Positions 54,184 through 62,944 of a stretch of DNA of 64,000 nucleotides are shown here, piece by piece. Source of the stretch: Arthrobacter sp. NtRootA1 (GTDB lineage: Bacteria; Actinomycetota; Actinomycetes; Actinomycetales; Micrococcaceae); the NCBI RefSeq assembly GCF_019976975.1, contig NZ_AP024630.1, positions 1,674,001 to 1,738,000 of the forward strand, written 5' to 3'. A program made the position numbers and the translations under genes. The number at the start of each line of letters is the position of its first letter. Positions within the stretch are counted from its first letter, which is position 1. The notes below the pieces were generated by a model. That model had not been told where the DNA came from and did no database searches. It worked only from the letters and a program-made list of their open reading frames with translations.

Positions 54184-54969
54184 CTATTCCAGTACGCTGA
54201 ACGTCAGCTCCACGGCATCGACGAACAATGCCAGCAGTGACGTCCCCAAACCGGCCACGAGCAAAAGCCCTGGGTGGGCCAGCCCCACCACCACGCGCTT
54301 CAACCGCGGCTGTCCCTTAAGGAACTTTTTGGGTACCCGCGTCTTCAACGGTATTTGCCGCCAACCGCGCAGCCGGCGGAGGAACCAGGCGCACCGCACG
54401 ATGAACGCCATCCACAGGACAGAGAGCACCAGGGGGACCGAGGCCAGCATGAGGTTGAAGCCGAGTGCGGTCACCTCCTTTTCGGAGTCGCCGATGACGG
54501 TTTGCACCGTGGTCGAGATGGAAGCACTCATCACCACGGAGGCAGCCCACACCATGAAGGCGACCACCAGGGCGTGGAAGCGGACGAAGAAATGGCCCAG
54601 GACAGTGGCGTCCACTGCCTTGAGGTGGCTGCGAGGGGTGGCGTGCAGCACGGCCAGCGTGGACAGCAGCGTTGGCAGGGCAGCTGCCAGGACCAGCAAA
54701 TACCAAGTCCATCCAGCCAGATCCACCACCTCATCCAGGACAATGAGTCCGGCCCATACCACTGTCCAGGCCCAGCCGGCGTAGAGCGGATGCGCCACCA
54801 CCCAGCGGGGCAGCCAGGCGTCGCGCTCCTGCCCGGCCCTGGTGTGTGATGGGGCCTCGGCCAAAGGAGCTGTTTCGACATCTTCGCCGGCCTGGGACTT
54901 CACCTCATGGTTGACGGCCTGTGCTTGTGCCTGTGTCCCGGCACGCGCTTCGCCCCCACCTTCGTTCAT
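54184..54969 (-). CDS. Integral membrane protein of unknown function
   Basis: This 261-residue protein's first 55 residues are polar and Ala/Glu/Gln-rich and probably cytoplasmic. About five hydrophobic segments follow: WAWTVVWAGLIVLDEVVDLA, YLLVLAAALPTLLSTLAVLH, FHALVVAFMVWAASVVMSA, LMLASVPLVLSVLWMAFIV and LLLVAGLGTSLLALFVDAVE. A basic loop (RRLRGWRQIPLKTRVPKKF) lies before the last. I recognise no family. It is convergent with xerD with only eight bases between stops. Confidence 0.75.
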   Translation of the reverse strand: MNEGGGEARAGTQAQAQAVNHEVKSQAGEDVETAPLAEAPSHTRAGQERDAWLPRWVVAHPLYAGWAWTVVWAGLIVLDEVVDLAGWTWYLLVLAAALPTLLSTLAVLHATPRSHLKAVDATVLGHFFVRFHALVVAFMVWAASVVMSASISTTVQTVIGDSEKEVTALGFNLMLASVPLVLSVLWMAFIVRCAWFLRRLRGWRQIPLKTRVPKKFLKGQPRLKRVVVGLAHPGLLLVAGLGTSLLALFVDAVELTFSVLE

Positions 54970-54975
54970 GGGCTC

Positions 54976-54981
54976 ACTGTA
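54976..54981 (-). promoter_or_regulatory. -10 box (TACAGT) of a leaderless promoter for the membrane protein
   Basis: On the minus strand TACAGT ends six bases before the ATG at 54969. It is about 50 bases from the opposite-facing box of the Nudix gene. Confidence 0.5.
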
Positions 54982-55030
54982 GCAATTGGGCGGACTGTGG
55001 CAATGGCACCACTGGTACAGGTGATCGGGT

Positions 55031-55036
55031 TAAGGT
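55031..55036 (+). promoter_or_regulatory. -10 box (TAAGGT) of a leaderless promoter for the Nudix gene
   Basis: TAAGGT ends seven bases before the ATG at 55044, which sets this start against the longer frame opening at 54921. Confidence 0.5.
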
Positions 55037-55043
55037 AGGCAGC

Positions 55044-55538
55044 ATGACAGCAGCCCATGTGACACTGTGCTTCCTCCTCCGTGACGGCGTGGACGGGGAA
55101 CACGTACTCCTCGGTACCAAGAAGACCGGTTTTGGGCGTGGGAAAGTGGTGGGCGTGGGTGGGCATGTGGAGCCGGGGGAGACGGCACTGCAGGCCGTGT
55201 GCCGCGAGGTCATGGAGGAAATCAGCGTGGTGGTCGAAGCCGCAGACCTGATCCCCGCCGGCATCATCGATTTCGTGTTCCCTGCCAGGCCCGAATGGAA
55301 CATGTACACCACCGTGTACCTGACGCGTGCTTGGGTGGGCGAACCGTCCGAGAGCGACGAGATTGCGCCTGAATGGTTCCCGGTGTCCAAGCTACCGGTG
55401 GAACGCATGTGGGCCGACGCCGAGCATTGGCTGCCCGCCATGATTTCGGGGCAGCGGATCGCAGTTCGAGTGGACTTGGCTGCCGATAACGAGAGCGTTG
55501 CCGAAGTTCACACCATTGATTGGGTCGGAACCGACTAG
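55044..55538 (+). CDS. Nudix hydrolase, 8-oxo-dGTP diphosphatase (MTH1-like)
   Basis: This 164-residue protein begins MTAAHVTLCFLLRDGVDGEH. The Nudix box is GGHVEPGETALQAVCREVME followed by EISV (about 40-62), preceded by KTGFGRGKVVGVG. The later segment RPEWNMYTTVYLTRAWVGEP, then EIAPEWFPVSKLPVERMWAD, closely follows the MTH1 pattern, in which such residues read 2-hydroxy-dATP and 8-oxo-dGTP. It is the third Nudix enzyme in the window. A very long hairpin ends it. Confidence 0.9.
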   Translation: MTAAHVTLCFLLRDGVDGEHVLLGTKKTGFGRGKVVGVGGHVEPGETALQAVCREVMEEISVVVEAADLIPAGIIDFVFPARPEWNMYTTVYLTRAWVGEPSESDEIAPEWFPVSKLPVERMWADAEHWLPAMISGQRIAVRVDLAADNESVAEVHTIDWVGTD

Positions 55539-55551
55539 AAAACAGGCTTTC

Positions 55552-55607
55552 AAGCATACGACGGCGGGCCGGTCGCCTTTCGGTGACCGGCCCGCCGTCG
55601 TATGCTT
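55552..55607. terminator. Very long bidirectional terminator hairpin
   Basis: The 56 bases fold into one stem of 26 pairs with a single G-T wobble and a TTTC loop. It begins AAGCATACGACGGCGGGCC and ends with the exact complement. It lies between the convergent Nudix and prpC genes, and the A/T-rich ends are symmetric. There is no long T-tract. Confidence 0.85.
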
Positions 55608-55631
55608 CCACCGCTACCAAGTGCCAGGAAG

Positions 55632-56771
55632 CTACGGCACGTGCCGCTCTTCCGGTCCGTTGTATTCGCTGAGCGGTCGGATGAGGGAGTTCGAGGCGAA
55701 CTGTTCCATGATGTGGGCGGTCCAGCCGGTGATCCGGCTGGCAACGAACAACGGGGTGAACGTTTGGGTGTCGAATCCCATGAGGTGGTACGTGGGTCCG
55801 GCGGGGTAGTCAAGGTTGGGTTTGATGGCCTTGGCTTCGTCCATGGCTTGTTCGAGTCCGTTGTAGAGTCCCAGGAGTTCGGGCCGTCCGTAGTGGGCGA
55901 TCATCTTGTCCAACGCCGCTTTCATGGTGGGCACGCGGGAGTCGCCGTGCTTGTAGACGCGGTGCCCGAAGCCCATGACTTTCTTCTTCTGTGCCAGGGC
56001 GTCTTCCATCCATGCCCGGGCCCGTACGGCGGCTTCTTCCATGGATTCTTCGCTGCGGATGCCGATCTCGTCGAAGGTGTGCATGACGGCTTCGTTGGCC
56101 CCGCCATGCAACGGGCCTTTGAGGGCGCCAATAGCTGCGGTCACGGCCGAGTGCAGGTCCGAGAGTGTGGAGGTGACCACGCGGGCTGTGAAGGTGGAGG
56201 CGTTGAAGGAGTGCTCCGCGTAGAGGATCATCGAGACGTTGAATGCCTCCACAACCTCGGTTACTGCTTCCTCGCCGAACGTCATCCACAGGAAGTTGGC
56301 CGAGTAGTCCAGGTCCTCCCGGGGCTCAACAACGTCCTGGCCGCGACGGCGGCGCTGGTCGTAGGCGACCACGGCAGGCATCGCAGCCCAGAGATCGATA
56401 GCCTTCTTCATGTTGGCATCGGGGGATGAATCTTCGGCCAGCTCGTGCCGGGCTCCCAGCACGGAAGCAGCCGTTCGGCACACGTCCATGGGGTGCGAGG
56501 TGGTGGGCAGCGTGTCAATAACTGACTTGACCACCGGGTCCAGGGCACGCCCGGCGCGTTCGCGGGCAACAAATTCAGCCAGTTGGGCATCGTCGGGCAG
56601 TTCGCCGTTCCATAGCAGGTAGGCAACCTCTTCAAAGCTGCACTTCGCGGCCAGTTCCTGGACCGGGTATCCGCGGTATAGCAGCGAGTTGGTGTCCGGA
56701 TTGACCTTCGAGACGGCGGTGTAGTCCACCACGACGCCGGCAAGGCCTTTTTTGATGTCTTCAGCAGCCAT
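55632..56771 (-). CDS. prpC: 2-Methylcitrate synthase / citrate synthase
   Basis: This 379-residue enzyme condenses propionyl-CoA with oxaloacetate in the methylcitrate cycle. Visible regions are LAGVVVDYTAVSKVNPDTNS, LYRGYPVQELAAKCSFEEVA, LPTTSHPMDVCRTAASVLG, the catalytic-His region YAEHSFNASTFTARVVTST, GPLHGGANEAVMHTFDEIG and KKVMGFGHRVYKHGDSRVPT. Length and position after prpB favour the methylcitrate enzyme, which often also accepts acetyl-CoA. It is the last gene of the gntR-prpDBC block; 75 bases separate it from prpB. Confidence 0.93.
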   Translation of the reverse strand: MAAEDIKKGLAGVVVDYTAVSKVNPDTNSLLYRGYPVQELAAKCSFEEVAYLLWNGELPDDAQLAEFVARERAGRALDPVVKSVIDTLPTTSHPMDVCRTAASVLGARHELAEDSSPDANMKKAIDLWAAMPAVVAYDQRRRRGQDVVEPREDLDYSANFLWMTFGEEAVTEVVEAFNVSMILYAEHSFNASTFTARVVTSTLSDLHSAVTAAIGALKGPLHGGANEAVMHTFDEIGIRSEESMEEAAVRARAWMEDALAQKKKVMGFGHRVYKHGDSRVPTMKAALDKMIAHYGRPELLGLYNGLEQAMDEAKAIKPNLDYPAGPTYHLMGFDTQTFTPLFVASRITGWTAHIMEQFASNSLIRPLSEYNGPEERHVP

Positions 56772-56846
56772 GCTGAACTCCTTCGTTCATAGTGCAAGCG
56801 CCCCGGGTTGCCGGAATGCCTGCTGTCCCCTTGGTGATTCCCGGAC

Positions 56847-57752
56847 CTAGCGGATGCCAGGAACCTGGAAGTTGAAAACGCCGGTATCGAACTGGTTGTA
56901 TGCCTCGTAATCCACGAGTTCGTAGAGGCGCGCACGCGTGAGCATGTTTTCCACTTGTGCCTCTTGGGTCCCCGCAGCCTTAATCGATTCCAGCGTACGC
57001 TCTGCAGCGCCCATGGCAATGCGGAGGAGGGTGACGGGGTAGATGACCATGTTTACCCCGACGCCTTGGAGCTGGTCCACGGTGAAGAGGTCGGACTTTC
57101 CGAATTCCGTCATGTTGGCCAGGATGGGCACGTCCACAGCGTCGCGGATGGCCTGGAACTCGCTCAGATCAGCCATGGCTTCGGGGAAGATCGCGTCGGC
57201 GCCGGCGTCGACCAAAGCGCGGGCACGGTCTTGTGCTGCTTGGATTCCTTCGACGGCGCGGATGTCGGTGCGGGCCATGATGAGGAAGTTCGGGTCCCGG
57301 CGTGCGTCTGCTGCGGCGCGGATGCGTTTGGTGGCGGTGTCGATGTCCACGACGTTTTTGCCGTCGAGGTGGCCGCAGCGTTTGGGGTTGAACTGGTCCT
57401 CGATGTGGCAGCCGGCCAGGCCCGCGTTTTCGAGTTCCTGGACGGTGCGGGCCACGTTCATGGGTTCACCGAAGCCGGTGTCCGCGTCCACGAGGGAGGG
57501 CAGGTCGGTCATGCGGGCGATCTGCCCGGCGCGGGTGGCGACCTCGGTGAGGGTGGTCAGACCGATGTCGGGCAGGCCCAGATCGTTGGCCAGGACCGCG
57601 CCGGAGATGTAGACCCCGGCGAAGCCCTTTTCCTCGATCAGCCGGGCCGAGAGCGGGTTGAACGCGCCCGGGAATTGCTGCACGGTGCCGGAGTTCAGCA
57701 GCTCGCGGAGCTTGAGTCGTTTCTGTTCGGGGGTGGTGGTGGAGTACAGCAT
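56847..57752 (-). CDS. prpB: 2-Methylisocitrate lyase
   Basis: This 301-residue PEP mutase/isocitrate lyase family enzyme splits methylisocitrate into pyruvate and succinate. LLNSGTVQQFPGAFNPLSAR and GVYISGAVLANDLGLPDIGL are at the N-terminus. The active-site loop is EDQFNPKRCGHLDGKNVVD, where the usual KKCGH is KRCGH, and LPSLVDADTGFGEPMNVART binds Mg. The start codon is immediately followed, on the minus strand, by no gap from the prpD stop, so the two are translated from one message. Confidence 0.94.
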   Translation of the reverse strand: MLYSTTTPEQKRLKLRELLNSGTVQQFPGAFNPLSARLIEEKGFAGVYISGAVLANDLGLPDIGLTTLTEVATRAGQIARMTDLPSLVDADTGFGEPMNVARTVQELENAGLAGCHIEDQFNPKRCGHLDGKNVVDIDTATKRIRAAADARRDPNFLIMARTDIRAVEGIQAAQDRARALVDAGADAIFPEAMADLSEFQAIRDAVDVPILANMTEFGKSDLFTVDQLQGVGVNMVIYPVTLLRIAMGAAERTLESIKAAGTQEAQVENMLTRARLYELVDYEAYNQFDTGVFNFQVPGIR

Positions 57753-59273
57753 CTAGAACAGTCCCTTCGGAGCTGCTTCGAGGTTGATCACGCCGGGCGC
57801 TGCGGTGATGTTGAGCTGGTCCAGTTCGCCTTCGCCGAGTTCGGTGACGCGTCCGACGGCGGTGAGGAACCGTTCGATCTCGGCTTCCTCTACGAGTCCG
57901 GCCGCGAGGGTGCGGAACTTGTTGATGTATTGCTCGCGGGCGAACGGCCGGGCACCGAGCGGGTGCGCGTCGGCGACGGCGATCTCGTCGGTGATCACTG
58001 TTCCGTCCGTGAGGGTGATTTCCACAGAACCGCCGAAGGCCTTCTCGGCGATGTCCAGGGAGTGGTACCGGCGGGTCCATTCCGGGTCCTCCACGGTGGT
58101 GACCTTCTGCCAGAGGTCCACGGTGTCCGGTCGGGTGGCACGTTCTGGGGCGTAAGAGTCCACGTGGTGCCAGGCGCCGTCCTGCAACGCGACGGTGAAG
58201 ATGTACGGGATGGAATGGTCCAGGGTTTCCCGCGACGCGGTGGGGGAGTACTTCTGGGGGTCGTTCGCGCCGGAACCGATCACGTAGTGGGTGTGGTGGC
58301 TGGTCCTGATCAGCACCGAGGCCACGTTCGCCGGGTCGGTGGTTTCGGGGTGTTCCTTGTGGAGCTTGCGGGCGAGGTCGATCCACGCCTGGGCTTGATA
58401 CTCGGCCGAGTGTTCCTTGGTGTAGGTGTCCAGGATCGCGCGCTTGGCTTCCCCGGGCAGCGGTAGCGGAACCTCGTAGGAGGCGTCCGGTCCGTCGAGC
58501 ATCCAGGCGATCACGCCGTCTTCGCCTTCGTAGATCGGCACCGGGGAGGTTTGTCCGCGCATGGCCCGGTCCGCGGCTTCGACGGCCATCTTGCCCGCGA
58601 ACGCCGGGGCGTGGGCTTTCCAGGTGGAGATTTCGCCCTTGCGGGACTGGCGGGTGGCGGTGGTGGTGTGCAGGGCCTGGCCCACGGACTGGAAGATCGT
58701 TTCCACGTCCAGGCCGAGCAGGGTGCCGATGCCGGCCGCGGCGGACGGGCCAAGGTGGGCCACGTGGTCGATCTTGTGCTTGTGCAGGCAGATGGCCTTG
58801 ACCAGGTTCACCTGGATCTCGTAGCCGGTAGCGATGGCCCGGACAAGGTCCTTGCCGTTGGAACCCACGTGCTGGGCGACGGACAGGATCGGCGGGATGT
58901 TATCCCCGGGGTGGGAGTAATCCGCGGCCAGGAACGTGTCGTGGTAATCCAGCTCACGCACCGCCACGCCGTTCGCCCAGGCAGCCCACTCCGGGGACAC
59001 CCGCTCCGTGATACCGAACACGGCAGAACCCTTGCCGTTCGCGGACGGCCCATGCGTCAATGCCTGGGCACGTGCTGCGACGATCGGTGCCCGGTTCAAC
59101 GACGCGATGGCCACCGAGGCGTTATCGATGATCCGGTTGATCACCATATCCGTCACCTCGGGGGTGACCTCTACGGGGTCGGCGGCGACCACAGCGATCT
59201 TGTGGGCCAACTGCTCCTCACGGGGCAGGTTCTCTTCGGACTTGTAAACACGGACGTGGTTGTTCTTGACCAT
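57753..59273 (-). CDS. prpD: 2-Methylcitrate dehydratase
   Basis: This 506-residue MmgE/PrpD family dehydratase converts 2-methylcitrate to methylaconitate without an iron-sulfur cluster. Characteristic segments are [40 protein letters not shown] and [20 protein letters not shown]. It is first after gntR in the operon and starts 24 bases after it. Length is typical (about 500). Confidence 0.94.
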   Translation of the reverse strand: MVKNNHVRVYKSEENLPREEQLAHKIAVVAADPVEVTPEVTDMVINRIIDNASVAIASLNRAPIVAARAQALTHGPSANGKGSAVFGITERVSPEWAAWANGVAVRELDYHDTFLAADYSHPGDNIPPILSVAQHVGSNGKDLVRAIATGYEIQVNLVKAICLHKHKIDHVAHLGPSAAAGIGTLLGLDVETIFQSVGQALHTTTATRQSRKGEISTWKAHAPAFAGKMAVEAADRAMRGQTSPVPIYEGEDGVIAWMLDGPDASYEVPLPLPGEAKRAILDTYTKEHSAEYQAQAWIDLARKLHKEHPETTDPANVASVLIRTSHHTHYVIGSGANDPQKYSPTASRETLDHSIPYIFTVALQDGAWHHVDSYAPERATRPDTVDLWQKVTTVEDPEWTRRYHSLDIAEKAFGGSVEITLTDGTVITDEIAVADAHPLGARPFAREQYINKFRTLAAGLVEEAEIERFLTAVGRVTELGEGELDQLNITAAPGVINLEAAPKGLF

Positions 59274-59296
59274 GGTGCTCCTTCTAATGAGGGTTT

Positions 59297-59938
59297 CTAG
59301 CGGGCCACGTGAGCGGCCTTGACGTGGGTAAGGCTTCGGTGCAGATGAAGTGTGGTGGCGGCTTCGGCCAGCCGCGGGTTGCCTGCGGCGATCGCTTCAG
59401 CGATGGCGGCATGCTCGGCGGCCGCGGCGTGAAGCCTGGCGGCGTCATCGGCGGCCAGCCGGCGCACCCGGACCAGGTGGACGCGAAGGCTCCGCATGGC
59501 ATTGGCCAGGTAGGAGTTGGAGATCGCCGCGTCGATAGCCTCATCCAGACGGCCAACCAACGCGTAATACTCGTGACGTGCAGGATCCTTCTCGCTGAGC
59601 AGATCCGGCGCCCTCAGGAGTTGGGCCTGCAGTTCGGCAAAAACGCCCGGCTCTCCTCGCTGGGCAGCCAGAGCTGCTGCCCTGACCTCCAGCGTTTCGC
59701 GCAGCTCGAACAATTCATCGATGCTGTCCAGGGAAATATCGGTAACGACGACGCCGCGCCCACCTGCCGCCGTCGTCAGTCCTTCTGCGGTGAGCCGGCC
59801 CAACGCCTCCCGGACCGGCGTCCGGGAGACACCCAGCCGTTCGGACTGTTCTACTTCGGCCAGAACCGTTCCCGGCCGCAGGCGCCACTCAATGATGTCT
59901 TCACGGAGAGCCGCGTAGGCCCGATCACTGGCGCGCAT
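59297..59938 (-). CDS. GntR-family regulator (FCD type), probable prp regulator
   Basis: This 213-residue regulator has a winged-helix N-terminus (1-70: [39 protein letters not shown]) and an all-helical FCD ligand domain (about 80-205). The FCD metal ligands are suggested by the Asp/His pattern in [20 protein letters not shown] and the later [19 protein letters not shown]. It heads the prpDBC genes and two TGTATACA sites flank its promoter. Control of propionate breakdown and of itself is the likely role; the ligand (perhaps methylcitrate) is inferred. Other actinobacteria use a different PrpR type. Confidence 0.9.
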   Translation of the reverse strand: MRASDRAYAALREDIIEWRLRPGTVLAEVEQSERLGVSRTPVREALGRLTAEGLTTAAGGRGVVVTDISLDSIDELFELRETLEVRAAALAAQRGEPGVFAELQAQLLRAPDLLSEKDPARHEYYALVGRLDEAIDAAISNSYLANAMRSLRVHLVRVRRLAADDAARLHAAAAEHAAIAEAIAAGNPRLAEAATTLHLHRSLTHVKAAHVAR

Positions 59939-59945
59939 GACTTTA

Positions 59946-60006
59946 GTGTATACATAAACCCGGCAATTTACAGCAATAGGGACACAACTGTCTGTTTATG
60001 TATACA
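59946..60006. promoter_or_regulatory. Paired GntR operator candidates and promoter of gntR-prpDBC
   Basis: GTGTATACATAAAC (59946-59959) and GTTTATGTATACA (59994-60006) are inverted copies, each with the palindrome TGTATACA; their centres are 52 bp apart, about five helical turns. On the minus strand the first includes TATACA, which with TTGCTG 18 bp upstream forms a promoter ending eight bases before the gntR ATG. A regulator bound there would block transcription, and binding at both could loop DNA. Confidence 0.8.
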
Positions 60007-60009
60007 TTG

Positions 60010-61110
60010 CTAGCGGGTGGCAACGTAGTAAACGTTGAACGGATCTTCCTCGAGTTCCTTGACTTCCACGCTGCTGAAGCCAGCTTCACGGATCATCGCC
60101 GCTGCCAGTTCCTTGCCCCACACGGTTCCCAAGCCTTCCCCGCCCTGCCCCAGGGAGACGGCCATGCAATGGAAAGTGGAGATGGTGTAGAGGAAGGAGG
60201 CCCACGGCAGGTCGGCGTTCTTTTCCAGGTTGCTGGAGGCGTTGATGTCCACCATGAGGAAGGTTCCTCCGGGCTTCAGTGCCTTGTAGATGTTTCGCAA
60301 GACCTGGGCAGGATGGGCTTGGTCGTGGATGGCGTCAAAGGCTGTTACGAGGTGGTACTGGCCTTCTGCCTCAAGCCGGGTTACGTCCCTGAGCGTGAAC
60401 TGGACGTTTGGAAGCTTCGATGCTGCCGCTTCGGCCCGCGCCACAGTCAGCGCCTCGTCAGAGAAGTCGTATCCCGTGAAAGTGCTGTGGTGAAAAGTGC
60501 TGGCCAGTAGGTTTACTGCATGCCCTTCGCCGCAGCCAATATCCGCCACGGCGATTCCTGCCTGCAAGGCACCTTCGCAGCCAGTCAACGGGAGAATCGA
60601 GTCCAAAAGCGAGGCGTCATTCACTGCAGCGCTTTCGGAGGCCATGATGTGGTGGAACTGCGGGTAGTCACCGTAGTTTGTTCCACCGCCGTCCCGGAAC
60701 GCCTTGACGATCTTGGGAGCCACCTCACCCATCAGGGGGAGATACTGCAGTGTACGGGCCAGGTTTTCCGTTCCGGTCCCGCAGAGAACCGGAACAAATT
60801 CAGGACGAAGGTAGTACGTTGAATCGCTGGGTTCGAAGTGCACGAACCCTGCGGTCGTCATCCCTCCCAACCATTCGCGGACGTAACGCTCATGTGCTCC
60901 TGCAGCGTCCGCTATAAGTTGGCTTGTCGCAGGGGGCAGCGAGGCAAGGGTCTCAAACAGGCCGGTTTGATGGCCCACGGCAATGAGCAGTCCGATGGAT
61001 GAGCTGTTCAGGATGTCAATCAGCCTGCCGGTGGCTTCCTGCCTCGCTTCTTCAAGTGACATTCCGGGCATCGTCGCCGTTTCATACTTCCCGGGCTGGG
61101 TGGTCTCCAT
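60010..61110 (-). CDS. SAM-dependent methyltransferase with N-terminal winged helix
   Basis: This 366-residue enzyme has a winged-helix dimerisation domain (about 25-100: LIDILNSSSIGLLIAVGHQT, RYVREWLGGMTTAGFVHF) as in O-methyltransferases, and a Rossmann domain with SAM motif VADIGCGEGHAVNLLAS. DAIHDQAHPAQVLRNIYKAL, LKPGGTFLMVDINAS and a Cys in STFHCMAVSLGQGGEGLGTV follow. The substrate is unknown. I prefer the ATG at 61110, preceded by AAGGAA, over the frame opening at 61167. It is upstream of the prp operators in the same direction but ends four bases before them. Confidence 0.87.
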   Translation of the reverse strand: METTQPGKYETATMPGMSLEEARQEATGRLIDILNSSSIGLLIAVGHQTGLFETLASLPPATSQLIADAAGAHERYVREWLGGMTTAGFVHFEPSDSTYYLRPEFVPVLCGTGTENLARTLQYLPLMGEVAPKIVKAFRDGGGTNYGDYPQFHHIMASESAAVNDASLLDSILPLTGCEGALQAGIAVADIGCGEGHAVNLLASTFHHSTFTGYDFSDEALTVARAEAAASKLPNVQFTLRDVTRLEAEGQYHLVTAFDAIHDQAHPAQVLRNIYKALKPGGTFLMVDINASSNLEKNADLPWASFLYTISTFHCMAVSLGQGGEGLGTVWGKELAAAMIREAGFSSVEVKELEEDPFNVYYVATR

Positions 61111-61261
61111 GGTATTTCCTTGGTTTTCAGGGGGCCGGCGGCTCCGGCCTGTTGTCCCAATCCCCACGGTAGATTCGTGTCCCTACGAGCTTCTTCGGGC
61201 ATTTTCTGCATTTTTTCGGCGGGCGTGGGTCGAACCATGCAGGACCCGAGCGAACGCCAGC

Positions 61262-62887
61262 TTACGCTCCAGGCCGCTCGGAGATCCCGTGCTGGTGCGC
61301 CCAAGCGGCGGCGGCCGTCCTGGAAGTTACGCCGATCTTGGTGAAGATGTTGGCCAAATGACGTCCGGCTGTTTTTTCTGAAATAGTCAGCGACTTGGCA
61401 ATTTGCCGGTTGCTGGAACCAGCCAGGACGCAGCCCAGTACTTCCACTTCCCGGGACGTCAGGCCGCCGGGCTCTTGGGCAGGCCGGGTCCAGGAAATGT
61501 GCTTGGCGCCGAGCTGGTTCCGGATGGCGGCCGCGGTGGCGCGCTCGGCCTCTGCGCGGCCGGTTTCACCCAGGGCACCCCGGACAGTTGCCAGGCGTTC
61601 GTGGATCCGTGCCAGTTCGTAGCGCATGTGTTGGGAGCGGTAGGTCTGTGCTGCGGATTCCAGCTCATTGATCGCCTCAGGCCAACGCCGCTCCTCCATC
61701 AGCACGGCACCACGCGCATGGTGCGCCCAGGCCAGGAAACCGGGGGTCCCGTAGAAAGAAGCGGTCTGTTCGAGCTCCAGGCAATGGGTGGCAGCCGCGC
61801 CGGGATCCCGGGGAGCCAGCAGTTCCACCAGGGGCAATAGAAGGCTGGCCCTCCCCAGTGTTCCGCGGTCCGCCAAGGCAGCCCGAAGCGCCTCTATGGC
61901 GGCGTCTGTCTTTCCGGCATCGGCAAGTAGCAGGGCACGGCCTGGTTGCGCATCCAGCCCGAGCCCGCGGGCCAGGGCAAAGGCGGACTCTGCGCCGGCC
62001 ACGTCGCCCCGGCGCCGACGGATCTCACCCAGTTCACAGTAGCCGTCGGCAGCGATCCAGCCGTGAGCGTTGCGGAGGCGTTCGGCTTCGTGGGGCATCT
62101 CAGCCTCAACCTGTCCCCAATTGCCCTCAGTGCCGAGCAATTGAAGTTCGTGAACGCGCGATATCCCGCTGTACATGAAGGATTGGGAAAGTCCGGCGCA
62201 CCACGTGGCCAGCGCGTCAGTCCACGCGCGCATCCGGGCAAAGTCAGCCATCTCGTAGCAGAGGTGGATGATGGAGCAGTAAATGTCTCCGCCCCACTCT
62301 GCCGGAACCTGCCCCGCCATCACAGGCAGCATGGCCTCGTCCAAGTCCTGGAATCCTCGCGCGGACTGTCCTGTCCGAACCGCCGCCAAGCCGGACAACA
62401 TGTACCCAAAGCTGGCCAATTCGGGTGAATCGTGCCTCCGGGTCATCTCCTTGAGGGAAACCGAGGCGGCGAGGGCCGGGACCGGATCGCCTTCCAGGTT
62501 CATTGCGTCATTGGCCTCCAGATAGAGCAAGTAGCCGTGTTCGGGCACCTCGGGCATATTCTCCAGCAGCCGGCGCGCACGATTGAGCCACGCCGAAGAA
62601 ACTGCGAGGTTGCCGCGTATGCCCCACTGCATGGACAGCGTCAGTGCCGTCCGGGCCGCGGCCTGCGTCTGGTGTTCGTCATCCAAGCGATGGAAGATCT
62701 CCTCTGAGAGGGACATGGAGCGTTGAACGTCTCCCAGCCACCAGACGGAACGGGACAGGATCTCAAGGTCCGGCCAGCTGAGGGGAGCGTCCGCGGCTGC
62801 ACGTTCCAGACTTCGGCGTGCCACGTCCCATTCCCCACGGGCAAAGGCTTCGCGGGCCTCGGAAAGTTGCTGCAGCTGTTGGGACAT
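61262..62887 (-). CDS. LuxR-family regulator with TPR-like N-terminus
   Basis: This 541-residue protein consists mainly of helical TPR-like repeats (about 1-450; QLQQLSEAREAFARGEWDVA, ALTLSMQWGIRGNLAVSSAW, INELESAAQTYRSQHMRYEL). A C-terminal LuxR DNA-binding domain (about 470-535; LTSREVEVLGCVLAGSSNRQ, then IAKSLTISEKTAGRHLANIF) is complete. There is no ATPase or receiver domain, so the signal is probably protein or peptide. The target genes are unknown; the nearest genes are the methyltransferase and the two-component pair. Confidence 0.88.
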   Translation of the reverse strand: MSQQLQQLSEAREAFARGEWDVARRSLERAAADAPLSWPDLEILSRSVWWLGDVQRSMSLSEEIFHRLDDEHQTQAAARTALTLSMQWGIRGNLAVSSAWLNRARRLLENMPEVPEHGYLLYLEANDAMNLEGDPVPALAASVSLKEMTRRHDSPELASFGYMLSGLAAVRTGQSARGFQDLDEAMLPVMAGQVPAEWGGDIYCSIIHLCYEMADFARMRAWTDALATWCAGLSQSFMYSGISRVHELQLLGTEGNWGQVEAEMPHEAERLRNAHGWIAADGYCELGEIRRRRGDVAGAESAFALARGLGLDAQPGRALLLADAGKTDAAIEALRAALADRGTLGRASLLLPLVELLAPRDPGAAATHCLELEQTASFYGTPGFLAWAHHARGAVLMEERRWPEAINELESAAQTYRSQHMRYELARIHERLATVRGALGETGRAEAERATAAAIRNQLGAKHISWTRPAQEPGGLTSREVEVLGCVLAGSSNRQIAKSLTISEKTAGRHLANIFTKIGVTSRTAAAAWAHQHGISERPGA

Positions 62888-62944
62888 GGGCTCTCCACGG
62901 GTTCGGCTCCAGCTTACTGCGGGAGCCGTTCCTACGGCAGAAGG

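Noticed and set aside
56955..58466. 503-codon plus-strand frame opposite prpB and prpD
   Set aside because: Its composition (Gly/Val/Asp/His-rich) is that of a shadow frame and it crosses the junction of two real genes.
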